Part shown: piece by piece, positions 44,112 to 55,660 of the stretch
Layout of the letters: the number at the start of each line of letters is the position of its first letter
Position numbering within the stretch: position 1 is the first letter of the stretch
Assembly (NCBI GenBank): GCA_038380795.1
Contig: CM076259.1
Coordinates: forward strand, 79,085,224 to 79,149,223
Length of the DNA: 64,000 nt
Source: Pyrocephalus nanus
Lineage: Eukaryota; Chordata; Aves; Passeriformes; Tyrannidae
Direction: 5' to 3'
The notes under the pieces: model-generated
Told to the model about the DNA's origin: nothing
Databases searched by the model: none
What the model saw: the letters and a program-made list of their open reading frames with translations, nothing else
Made by a program: the position numbers and the translations under genes

Positions 44112-44195
44112 TTCTGTAATATTTTAGAGGAGAAAATTATGATCACAGTTTTTAAATCACACTGCCCAAAGTTAGCCATGTGAGCTGCTGTTCAG
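44112..44195 (-). repeat. MIR-like SINE relic (tentative)
   Basis: GTAATATTTTAGAGGAGAAA, then TTATGATCACAG, TTTTTAAATCACACTGCCCA and AAGTTAGCCATGTGAGC follow the order of the complement of MIR (ttttacagatgaggaaactgaggcacagag, taacttgcccaaggtcacac). Divergence is strong. Confidence 0.45.
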
Positions 44196-44935
44196 ATAGC
44201 TGGATATAATTGGATTCTTTGAGATGCTGAAGAAAACAAATGCTAGTGCTCGAAGCCAAAGAGGAATTTATAAAATGAATTTGTAAACATAAAAGATGTT
44301 GGGAAAAAAGTGTATTTGATCAATGTGGTGTTTTCAAAACACTTATTAAATTGCCTGCCACACTAAAAATAAAGCTAGAGATTGATCTACAATATGTAGT
44401 CACATGAAGAAAGCACAACTGTTTCCACAATATCTGAGAGATGATCTTCCTAAATGAATACAAATGCAACTGAGAACCTCAAAAAAAAGTCTGCTTCCAA
44501 AACTGACCATCAGACAGATTGGTGGTGCTCTGGGATTAGAACTCTTTCCAGTGACTTTCCTAAGAAACTTGTAAAGGTATCAATGAAATGCTTTTAGTAA
44601 TATTCATGTGCTCAGATCAGAATTAACTGAAATAGAGGAGAAATAACCACTAGCAGGCAATAGCAAGTATTGGAATAACTGAAAAGACTGTAGAATATGT
44701 CTCCTTGGAGCTCTTTAAGAATACATCAGCTAAGCATCTATAAGGAATGACATAGGCTCAGGTGACTCAGTCTTGGGGTGGCAATGAGCTTTGTCTTCAA
44801 ATAGGTATCTTTTTGAAGTTTGTACTAATTTTCTCCGATTTTACAGCGTTAAAGAATTCCATAAGGCTCATGCGGCATCTTATCTTCACTAGTTATTAAA
44901 AATATATATTAACATGGATAAAGTAATGTGTTGAG

Positions 44936-44982
44936 GCTGCACATAGACACTACCTCTTCCAAATGCTGCACATAGACACTAC
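44936..44982. repeat. 29-bp direct duplication
   Basis: The 18-mer GCTGCACATAGACACTAC occurs exactly at 44936 and again at 44965. The CTCTTCCAAAT between them separates the copies, so this is a recent local tandem duplication. Confidence 0.92.
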
Positions 44983-47900
44983 AAAGAAATGGAGTTCAAA
45001 GTGCAAAAAACACCTTGCATTAGGGTTTTGCAGAGTCAAGTTCCACTGCTTCTGAACCAGCAAAATCATATTCTTCAGCAAAAATTTTTTATTTTTCTTT
45101 GATAAAGGAAGCATTCATTAGTCATAGGTTGTGGATCTAACTTCCGTAGGAGATGTAAAGTATCACTATGAATAAATAGTCACTCAAGACATGATTAGAT
45201 GATAAATTAACTCTGTCTGTAAGGCTGTCTGTAAGACTACTATGTCAAAAGCACCACAGCCACATGACAAGAAGTACTGATTTACTATAAGCCCCTTAAA
45301 AATACCCTTTTTCTAGGGCTTCACTTTGTACTGAAAGGTTACACACTGCAACTTGCACTGTCTACCTGCAGCCCAATTTGAGCAACAGCAGATACTATCT
45401 GCTCTCCTACTTCCAGCATAAAATTGGCCCAAAGGCATTAGGCTGGTATAATTGCAGCATTTTGTGCCTCCCTTAGGGACGCTGACAGTTACACCTTTAT
45501 GTACCCTGCCTCATCCTGAGCAATCGCTACTGTGGGTCTTATCATATGTCAGACCACAGCCCGAATCTACTGCAAAGCAGCACTCCTGCAGCGCTTAGTA
45601 GTGAAATATTGTAGCTTCTGTTCCCTGACATTATTTTCCAATGGATATGCCTGTACCAAGTGTAGCTCCCTCCAAGCCATGCACAACTCCAGTACTATTC
45701 CAAATAGGCTCACACGTCTAACATCTTCCACAGGCTGACATTGCCTCATGCAGTTTCTTTAATACTGGATTATAAAACCACATCCCTGGTGGGATGTGAC
45801 AGTAGCAGGGATGTGGCACAACACTCATCGGAACTTTGGACTGAGAAATCTCATATTTTTTAGTTATATTTTAGGGCCACTCATGAAATCCAGTGAAGAT
45901 CAAAACCAGCTACTGTACATACGAATACACACCCATTTAGCTCTTGAAGGGACCAGGTTGGGCAGTGTCAACATTTGTCAGCCTACACCACATTGTGTAC
46001 AGACCAAAGACCAACAGCAAGTAGATGATTTTATTAGTGCCCCTGACATAGTTCCATAGTTCACATTTCCACAGTATATGGCTCAGCAGTGCTAGGCTTC
46101 CAGAAGTTAAATAGACAAATATCTAAGTGTGAATATAATCAATGGTAGTAGAAAGTTCCCATGGTCAGGCTGACAAAAAATAGAAAGCACAGAGGGTAAA
46201 TATCACTAAGAACTTGTCTCTGGCCATAAAGAAAGACAAAGGGTAATACTGGCATTAGGACAAGTAGACATGAACATGAGGTAAGCTGGTTTTAGGCATT
46301 TTCTAATCATCAGAAAAATGAAGTCCTGAAAGAGTTTTTAATTTTTTTATGCCTCATCCTTCTAAGTTAGTTTTATGAACGATGGATATGATACAGTTCC
46401 CCATGGTCACAAAAAGAAGTGAACAAGAACAACACTGAGATTCTTTCTAGCTGAAAAACAAGGTTTCGTCGGTAAATTTGATGATATAGGCCATAAGCAA
46501 ACTCCTTCTAAGTCCAGTAGAGTCCAATTGTTTTAAATAACATGGACTGAATCCACAAGGAGCAAAGAGTACAAAAATAAAATTCATTTTCATTGGCTTC
46601 CTGATAGGGAAGATTTCTAAGAATGCTTCTAATTAAGTTATGCAGGAAGAATTAACACTGTGGTCTGTTCAGGAAGGATGCAGCACTGTGGCTCAGGCAC
46701 CACACCTGGGGAATTAACTCTTTGGTACAGAGACTGTTTTTGTTACAAAATATCTGTTTACTCTAAACTGCATTGAAATTCCCCAGTGAAAACTCTTTCC
46801 TGGCTTTCACCTTCCCCCCTGTGCCTGAGGACGCTTTGGACGGAACTGCAATTGTGTATCTGATTATGGTAATTGAATTGCATATAAAACTAACAATACC
46901 TCCATACTTTGGTCAAAAATGTTTACTACAACAGCTCTAACCACTTGAGCACTCTAAAAACTGCTGTCAGCAAAGTTGGTCAAATTTATTTATAATTCTA
47001 ATATTCAACTAAAATGAAGGACTGCTTAATGATGCATTTAGAAGGAGGAAAAAAAGAAAAAAGAAAAAGAAGTCATAGTTCTTGGAGACATCAAGAGTCC
47101 ATACATCCATGAAAGCATGTGTGTTATGGATTTCATAGGATTTCTAAGGAATGAATGAAATCAGAAAGCAGCTGGAGAAAGACATGCTGTTGGAGACTAG
47201 GCTGTCTGATATAACATAAAGCATCATATCTGACAAATCTGGTACAGTATTTGAGAAGAGAAAAAAAACTAGACAGGTGTGAGGTAACTAACACAGTCAA
47301 TTTCAATTAGGTTTAAGGCACTTGTGAAACTATTGTAGAAAGCAGGTAAACCACAGTTTGAGTAAGTGCACAGTAGAAGCAGCATTCTTCACTAGACAAA
47401 ATGACCAGGTGAAAGACTGCAAAGACCAGTGTAACTGTGAAATAACCGTACAGATGTCTATTAAATTAATCCTACAAGCATCCCATAGCAACTCTTCAAA
47501 AACAATACTCTCCCCTGATACTCCAAACTCTCTTCAGGATTTCTTAGTGCACCAATAACTGCAGAATTTACCCTTAGCTATTTCCAGAGTACTGACACCT
47601 TGCTATGTGAATATCAGGGAAATAAATATTCGTGGCTATGATATAATGGTAGAATGCTGAATTTTAGATGGTTTTTGAAGTATTCAATTTCCATTCATTG
47701 CTACTATCCCTCCACAAATCACCATTATTCACTATTCACATAGTTCTGTATCAGATAATGAGGATAAAAAGAAAACATCCAAGTAATGACAGAATTATGA
47801 TTCTACATGAAAAAAGAAAATAGGAAAAAGAAAACACATTTGGAGTTTTCTTATAGAAGAGGATTAAGCAGTAATAATACAACTGAAGCTCTTTGTTTGA

Positions 47901-48591
47901 GAGATGGTGATAGGCATTTAATTGTCACCTCAGAATTCTAAGTAAAATGCCTAAAAACATCAGATGTAAAGCAAATGTAAGAAAAATGTTCATATGTACA
48001 ATATAGCAATGGCTAAAACTGAAGGATATGTAAGCAGTACACAGACCAGTATTAAAACCATGCAAAGCTTGCCACAGGCAGGTAATTAGAATAAAGTAGC
48101 ACTACAGTTTATCAGAGGAGACATACAGAAGTCCTGTTCTGACTAATCTATCTTATTTGAATTTGTCAGCCCCTGGGTAACTTCTGTCAAGATGAATCAG
48201 CTATGTGTAGAGTCAGCTACTCATGAAATAGAACACATTTCTGAAGATTTTTATCTTGTAGATGTTACCACAGAGCATCTGTGCTCTATGAATGGTTAGA
48301 TGTCCGTGTCCCACTGGTGACTGATAAGATCTTCTAACAGCAGATTTGCTAACTGTTTTCACTTCTTCTGAACTTTATGCAAGAAGTGATTTAATTCTTT
48401 CTTAGCTGAAAACAGGGGTTCAAAGTCATCCAATCTCATTGTAGCTGTTTAAATTAAGTGCTAAAATGTGGAGCTAGGTTATTGAAATCTTCACAGTGGA
48501 AAGGAAAAGGTGACGGCTTTGTGTGGTTAACTCTTCTTCAGATGTGGACTGAGATTCTTAACTTGAGGGTTGATACAATGATGAAATGAGG

Positions 48592-48613
48592 CAAAGTAAT
48601 GATCATTACTTTG
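48592..48613. repeat. 22-bp perfect palindrome
   Basis: The half-arm CAAAGTAATGA is followed at once by its exact reverse complement, with no spacer, centred on GATC. A third partial copy, TTGATCATTACT, begins at 48611, overlapping its end. Confidence 0.95.
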
Positions 48614-49734
48614 ATCATTACTCTCTATTGCAAGGTGACAGTAGTACAGATTTGTTGGAAAAGTGAAGGATAACCTTCTGAAAGAGCTTTTGAATGGCAG
48701 TAGAAAATTCTGACTGTAGTATGGAAGAAGGTGTATGTTGACACTTCCCAAGACGACCAGTCACACCTTCCCTGGAGATGAAATAGCATGTCTTCAAAAA
48801 GTTTTAAAATCTGCACAGTATTAGGAAGAACCTCCAAGGTAGCTTGAACAATTAAAGACTCTGTCCACTGAAAATATCTGTAGATATTTTAGGAAAGATA
48901 GCAATGATTTGCATATTGAAACAATTCATAGAACAAAAATGCCCCTATGGCAAAGAAATCAAGATGTATTTCCCAATGCAGTCCTAAGTATAGAAAAATG
49001 ATAACTATTTGTTAGATGTCTTAAAGGTTTATTCAAAAGATTTATTCAGATCACCTGCCAGATACTGCAAGATCTAGGTCCCAGATTGTTCACAACCAAA
49101 ATTTATGATCAGAGTTAAGTATACGTAAGGTATTTAATGTTCTTAGGTAAGACTCTGTTCTTTCAAGTCATTCCTATTCTTTCTCAGTTGCTGTGAGAAA
49201 GGAAGTAACTAGAAGTGAATGGTCTTACATTTTTTTTAAAGAAGTACTTCAACAGTTCACATGGGATTCAAAATACTATACTGTTCTTTTAACTTTTAAC
49301 CTAGATCTTTTCAAATAGCACTCAGTGCATACTAGATACTGTGTAAGAATTTCTTCATGTGGCAATTTCATGACACTGACAATGGAGTAGAATACAGTAC
49401 ACTACACAAAGTCCCTAAGAAAAACATGGAAAAGAAACTTAGGAAAATAAACATTCAATATTTAAATATATGAGTAACACAGTGCACAATTTAATGAAGA
49501 AGGAGCATGGCATTACACATTTGCTGCAGGGTACTGCAAGGGTAGCAGCATGCATAAAGCCAGTTACGACAGATGAGCTGCTGTGCTGGAGAGTCACACC
49601 TAAGCTGCTGCTCTGTGAGTGCTCCCCCCGCTAGAGTCACCATCTGTGAACTAGATTTTCTGGAATAGCATTATTCCCTCTTATTCCCCAGCAGAAGTGG
49701 GAAAGCCAAGCTGCAAGCTGGCCCTGTGTTATCA

Positions 49735-49756
49735 AATCAAAGGTCTTAAATCAAAG
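49735..49756. promoter_or_regulatory. Paired TCF/LEF-like sites (candidate)
   Basis: AATCAAAG occurs at 49735-49742 and 49749-49756, 14 bp apart, each fitting the TCF/LEF core WWCAAAG. Function is inferred from motif only. Confidence 0.3.
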
Positions 49757-50191
49757 ATAATTTGGTAAGCTGCTCTAATTACAGTAACAGAGGGCATGTT
49801 GCATGAGTATAGCACATTGTATTTCTAGTGGGTGGTTTAGCTTGTTTCCACAAACTTTATGAAAAGGATAAAATAATCAGAGCTCAGAAGGCAAGATAAA
49901 AACCACGTGTTCCATGCATTACACAAGTGTTGAAGGTCAAAGCCTGTAAACCAGTCATATCCTGAAGCTCTTGTCTGAAAGTGAAAATCTTCCACTGTGA
50001 AAACAATTACCTCTATTACCCAGTAACTGCAGCTTTCATTATGCAGAGCTATATTGTCTTAATGGCACTGACTGATAATTAAACCGAAAGGATCTAATTT
50101 GCTTGGTATGGAATGACAGATTTCTAATTGTGTAACTTCATTCTCTGTCTATTGGCTAAGAGTTTCCTGCTCCTCAGCATGGCTGAAATTA

Positions 50192-50236
50192 GTCACACCT
50201 TTGTTTCTGGACTGTTCACACACCTGTCACACCTTT
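50192..50236. promoter_or_regulatory. Repeated T-box-like half-sites (candidate)
   Basis: The 11-mer GTCACACCTTT occurs at 50192-50202 and 50226-50236, with a near copy TTCACACACCT between them. TCACACCT is the T-box half-site. No binding evidence is available from sequence alone. Confidence 0.3.
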
Positions 50237-51044
50237 AACTCCTCTTTCATTTTTTTCATATTGTTCTCCATTCCTTGTCAGACTGTCAGTTATTCAGTAG
50301 CTATCCACACAAATAGCTATTGTCTTTGACATAAGCCTTTCTTCAACTCTCCTGCAGAGTGAAAACTGGTGGGCTGGGAGGTTGGTTTTGCTTGAAGCAG
50401 TTCTTTCTATTTGTTTTCTTAGTAAATCCTCATTAAGAAAATGGTCTTAATGTGCATGTATTTCCCTTTGACCACGGCATTGCTAGCATGCATGTGTCCC
50501 TTGATTGCTTTACTTTCAAAGTTATCTGACCCTTTCTTTGGTCACGCTTTCCATTGGAATTATAAGTAAATTGTAGTAGCAGTACAAAAGAAAATCTCCT
50601 CCTTTGCTTTCACAGACCATGAATCATCTCAAAATCACACTGGAGGGCCTTGCTATGCTGGAGAAGGGGAAGCAGAAAGTAAGCATGAGAAGGTCACCTA
50701 TGGAAAGAGCACTTACACTGCATTTAACACACACAGCAGCAGTGGGCACTGACAGGCTGCTGGCCCTCCGGAGGATGCAGTGCAAAGGCTGCCATTGGCT
50801 GCTGCAATGCCTCCAGCACCACATTTCCCAGCAAGCTCCATTCCAGGCTTCCTTAAACCCTTATGCTGGAGCAAACACCTCCTCTTGCCGTGCAGAGCAG
50901 TAGGGAGCTCGAGGTGGGTATATTTAAGTGGTTCACTAAGAAGCTAACAGCTGGTGCCAGTGAGCTCTACTGCACTGGGTTTTTTTGTTGGGGGGATGTA
51001 TGTGTTTGTTTTGTTTTGGCTGAGTTTTTTTGTTGGTTTGGGGC

Positions 51045-51076
51045 TTTTTTTTGTTTGTTTGTTTGTTTGTTTTTTG
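51045..51076. repeat. (TTTG)n microsatellite
   Basis: A T run of eight followed by about five GTTT units and a further T run. The surrounding 51-kb segment is T/G-rich on the plus strand. Confidence 0.9.
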
Positions 51077-51693
51077 TTATTATTATACTTGTGATCCTCT
51101 ACTGATCTCAGGGGAAAACTTACTTACATAGAATTTAAGACTATGCTACTTTAGCTAAATTAAGAACAGTACATGAATGTTTATGTCAATAAGGAATTGA
51201 TATGTCTGAGGTGATAAAGCTTACAGTTCAAAAAATCTAATCAGATGTAATTAAACCTTGCATTTGACCTGCCTCAGCTTTTCTTCTCTTATACTCATCT
51301 AATAAGACTGCCTTTCTGCCCCGCTTTGCTCTTTCACCTTCTCAGCTTACAATCAGTGAAAGTTTATGGGCCTTTTACCTGAAAGTAGCAAGTATGAATT
51401 TATTTTTTTTAACAATGCCATCCCCATTACACAAGTACTAATCAGAGGGTATATTAGAAAGAAAACTTCAAAAATTCTTACTTTCAAAATGAAATCTAAC
51501 CAAAAGAACCCTTTCTGCATTCCCAGGCACAGATGAAAATAAAAAAGAGAGAGAGGGAAGAGGACAGCAGAGACATAGGAGATATGATTTAATTCTGTGC
51601 AGCATACCTAAATAACACAAGTGATATATCAAACTACATATAACAGCAAAAGATATACACCAGGAAAGGTCAACAATTACAAACAAAACAGAG

Positions 51694-51717
51694 AACAAAC
51701 AAACAAACAAAAAAAAA
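51694..51717. repeat. (CAAA)n microsatellite
   Basis: About four CAAA units followed by an A run and GTAAAG. It is the reverse complement of the tract at 51045-51076, about 620 bp away. Confidence 0.9.
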
Positions 51718-54700
51718 GTAAAGCTTTCTGGAAAGTTCTTTTATTCCATTATATATGTAGCTGCTGATACTAACACAGAACACCCTGAAATGGCAGGGGA
51801 AAGTATGTTCCACTGAAGCCTCTCAGCAGCAGTAAAGTTTTCTTTGACAGTCAGTACAACTGTACTAATCTATTCACATTAGTTTCACCCGATTGCCTGG
51901 TTTAATGCAAGACTCAATTACTTTGGGATTAACACAGCAATAAATTACAATTCTGGAGGGCTGCTCAAATTACTCTAAGTTTCCAAATCTCTGCAACTTC
52001 CAACATACCATTTGTTAGTATAAGAGCTAATTCAATGGACATTATTTGTGCAATTTTTGTGTGTCTCTAAACCCTTGCTTAAAAGTAAAAAGTCTTAATT
52101 AACTAAGCAACAAGAACGGCCTTACCTGAGAAAAGTGAAGCCTAGAGAAATATCAAATAGCTAAGAAAGTGGGTTTTTCGTTTTTAATTCATGCCACTTA
52201 TTAATTTTTCTTAAACCACATGTATTGTCTTAGTATCCTTTGTGAAAAGTCTGTGTTTGTAGGTATCTCTGTGTTACTCTTCCAAAACAGAAATACAAAG
52301 AGCTGACTGTGACCATCAGTAACAGCCAATATTTACATCCCAGTCACATCCTTGTACCCATATATTACAAGCAGTTTAAGCAGTCGGTGTGTGCTGTAAA
52401 GTGGCAGAACCCTGGTGCCTCAGCCCTAGGGAAGGGAGATTGGAGCTGCCTTCTGGTCCACTTATTAGGCTTCTTTCTCCCATAAAAAGCAAGCAGGAAT
52501 AAAGAAATAGCAATGAAATATGTCTCTGCTGTGAGCTTATGACACAGCCACAGCATACAGAACCAAGACCTCAGACATGCAGGCCCACCAGCTGAGACAT
52601 GACCTTTAGTTAAAGCCATTAGCATTCCATTGAAAATTCATGGCCTGACATAATGTCCTTAAAACACAGTTGTTTCTAATCTGCCAAGAATTTCTCATGA
52701 AAGACTCTCTAATAATACATTCTCCAATAAAACTTAGTCTACATCACCCTTACAGACACACAACAAATTTGACTCCCTTCCACAAGAGCAAGAATTAAAT
52801 GAGTTAAGAGACTGAAACTTTTCACGAAACATGCTCCTATCTAGAACCTGATCATTTTGGCATTGTGTTCCCTGCAAATCAAGAAATTACATGTTTTCTC
52901 CTTTTCACAACACATGGAAACTCACTAACATGGCCTTGCTAGAGCACTCCCATTTTAAAATGGTTCTGCTTCTTTAGGTGGAATTTTTATACTGAAGAAT
53001 AAAACTGAAATAATCTGAAGAAGTCTAGCAAACTACACCTTTTTAGTGAAAGGCTCATCAAGCCTTCACATTTAAAAGGCATGTTCAGTCCTTCTACAGC
53101 AATAATAATTTTACTATGTGACACAGAATTTTTGCTGAACAGAGCTAATTTCCACTTACCTTGGAAACATTATCATCACCAAATTGTTTGATAACTACTA
53201 TGTCTCATCTCTACTAGGAAGAAACAGTGAATCATATGCATTTGTCTGAGTTTTATAAACCTTCCTGCATAACCTTTTAAGTAAGAAAAACTGTATTTTT
53301 TTAGTATTAGGTACAGGGATATTCACTTAAATATACAGAGGGTTATAAACTGTCAGGCTGCAGGAGCAAGTGATAGCAAAAGATAAACAGTATACATATT
53401 TAGGATCAAAGGAAGTTAGTAAATAAGGGCTGATCCCTCAGTGTCTGCTCAGGAGAAAACTCTATATTGAGGATATCAGCATTTCTAAAACCAGTCTGCT
53501 GTTAGCTAGTCATCCTGGGAAATAGCTTATAACTTGTTAGTATGATTACAAGGTTTATGAACCCTCAAATAAACTTACATCTATATGGAGAAAACAAGCA
53601 TAATGAGGACAGGGCTGTCTCCAAATAAAGAAATAATTCTGCAGAGGCAATAAGCCAGTATAAGTGTCTTTGAGCCCTCTAATGCGGCAAAACAGGCACC
53701 TCTCTTTGGAGCTGAGCTAAAGTTCACATAGCAGTAAACTGTAAGCACTCATTTAAGGGGGACAAGTGACAAGCATAATGTGCGACATCCTGGCCAAGCC
53801 ACAGAAACAGTGACCCACCACCACACCACCCTACAACACTGCAGCCGTGGAAACTGCAGAACTGGTGGCCCATTTGGAAAATGTTGTGGTTAATTTTAAA
53901 GTTCATGCTAATTTTTCTTATTTGAAAGGCGCAGAAATAGGATCAAAACACAAAGTCTACTTTGCAGAACGTGGAGATAGGTTAAGAGAAAAAACTTATT
54001 GCTGTCTGTCATCTGCAAGGTGTTGGTTTACCAGGTTCTGCTTTCCTGTGCAATACAAGATACGCATGTGCCATAGACACTGCCAAGGCTGGAATATTGA
54101 AGCACACTTTTATAAATTAAGTTTGCCTAGTCTTCATTTCTGTTTCTTCTCATGAGCAACGGTCCTTTCTTGGTGCACCAATTTGAGAATGAAATCATAT
54201 TATTTTTCTTCTTTGACAACTCTGAATATTCTTTGGTAGCAAAATGAATTTTCTACACAATGCATTGCTAAATCTCTCCATTTTGTCACTTTAAGAAAAT
54301 TTCAGTGAGAGGAAAATTTGATCTAAAAGATATTATCCTGTATCCTGCACAAGACTTAGTACTAAAAAAAACCACAAGCAAGCATAACTTAAAGACAAAT
54401 AGAGCTTCCAATACTTTCAGACTCACTTGATGGCAAAAATTACACATTCTGCTGAATAGCATAATGGAAAAGGGTATTTGTGAGTAAAATCCTTATAGAA
54501 AGACAGTTGCTATTGTTTTCTGAATCTAAGCCTCTATGCAAACTGGCATTTGTAATCCCAAAGGAAAGAGTGGCTAAACAGTGAGTGGAATCAAAGATGA
54601 GTATCAAGAGAAAGGAATATTATGTAAAAAATTTCTCTTTTATATTCCGTGAAAACTGAATATATTGTAGATCTGCATTTTTTCACTACAGGGAGGAAGA

Positions 54701-55344
54701 ACAGGTTTAGAATCATGTCTGGGAAACAGGAAAATATAAAAGTAGGAGTAAAGTGAAACAGTGGTCTCTTTCCACAGGATCACCTTGTCACAGAAGGATA
54801 TCAAGTTAATCAGTCACGACCTGCCTTGAATGTTCATGTTTTCCTTAGTATATCTGTTTAAATTTGACTTCCAACCACTGAATTTCACTACTTCGTTTTC
54901 TGTCAAATAAAATGAAATCCCAAAGAAAAAACAAAACTCACAAAGCCTTCTTTTATTAAACTCTTTCTGATCAGAAACTAAACGTGGCCTTGTAAGAAGG
55001 TCCTTAACAAGCTGCGACCAGTGAAAACAGTATTGTGCCTTAAGCCTAAACAGAGATTTGTTGGTTGGCTCCCTTTCAATTTGTTCATTATATCTAAGTA
55101 AGAAACTGAACTTATTTACTTTATTAACATAGCCATGCTTCATTCCTCACAGTGTTCACATCCTTCTTAACTAGAATTATTTCCCAAGATGAATACCACA
55201 ATGAGGACTGTAAACTGTTCTCACCTGCACAGGGCATATAGACTGTTTACTTTATTCCTCTGTGCTCACCAAAACCCTTCTATATCTTTCTGAAGTTGCC
55301 TATGTAAAGGTGACTGTCATGCCTAATTTTATTTAGGCGCCTTT

Positions 55345-55660
55345 GGTGGGCATAACTGGCAGGCTTTTGGTACTGGGTGGCACTCCAGAGCAGGGATACT
55401 TGTTAGGGGACTGTAGCCCATGGCTAAGTCCATCCTGGAGCACAGGAGATGATTAGTAAGGAAGGAACAGCAGCAGAAGAGTAAAAAAGAACGGGAAGCA
55501 CAAAACCCCCAAGCATTATGCATCAACTCCAGATTCCTGCACCACTCCCTACCTCACATGCTGCAAGAGCATGGGAGTGGAGACTAGGACACGGGGAGCA
55601 GAGGTGTGAGGACTGAAGCTGAGACAAGTGATGGAAGAAAGATGTTTTCCCTAAGTGCCT
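55345..55660. repeat. Degenerate ERV-related dispersed repeat (tentative)
   Basis: GACTGTAGCCCATGGCTAAG, TCCATCCTGGAGCACAGGAG and GGAACAGCAGCAGAAGAG followed by GCACCACTCCCTACCTC and GACTGAAGCTGAGAC resemble, from memory, a GC-rich repeated segment common in avian genomes and associated with endogenous retroviruses. The overlap is patchy and the borders are not visible. No coding capacity remains. Confidence 0.35.

Noticed and set aside
53847..54155. A 102-codon plus-strand open frame.
   Set aside because: No family is recognised; it is antisense to NALCN with no promoter or splice pattern.
54814..55143. A 109-codon gene-strand open frame.
   Set aside because: It does not match any NALCN segment and has no exon boundaries; NALCN is continuous without it.
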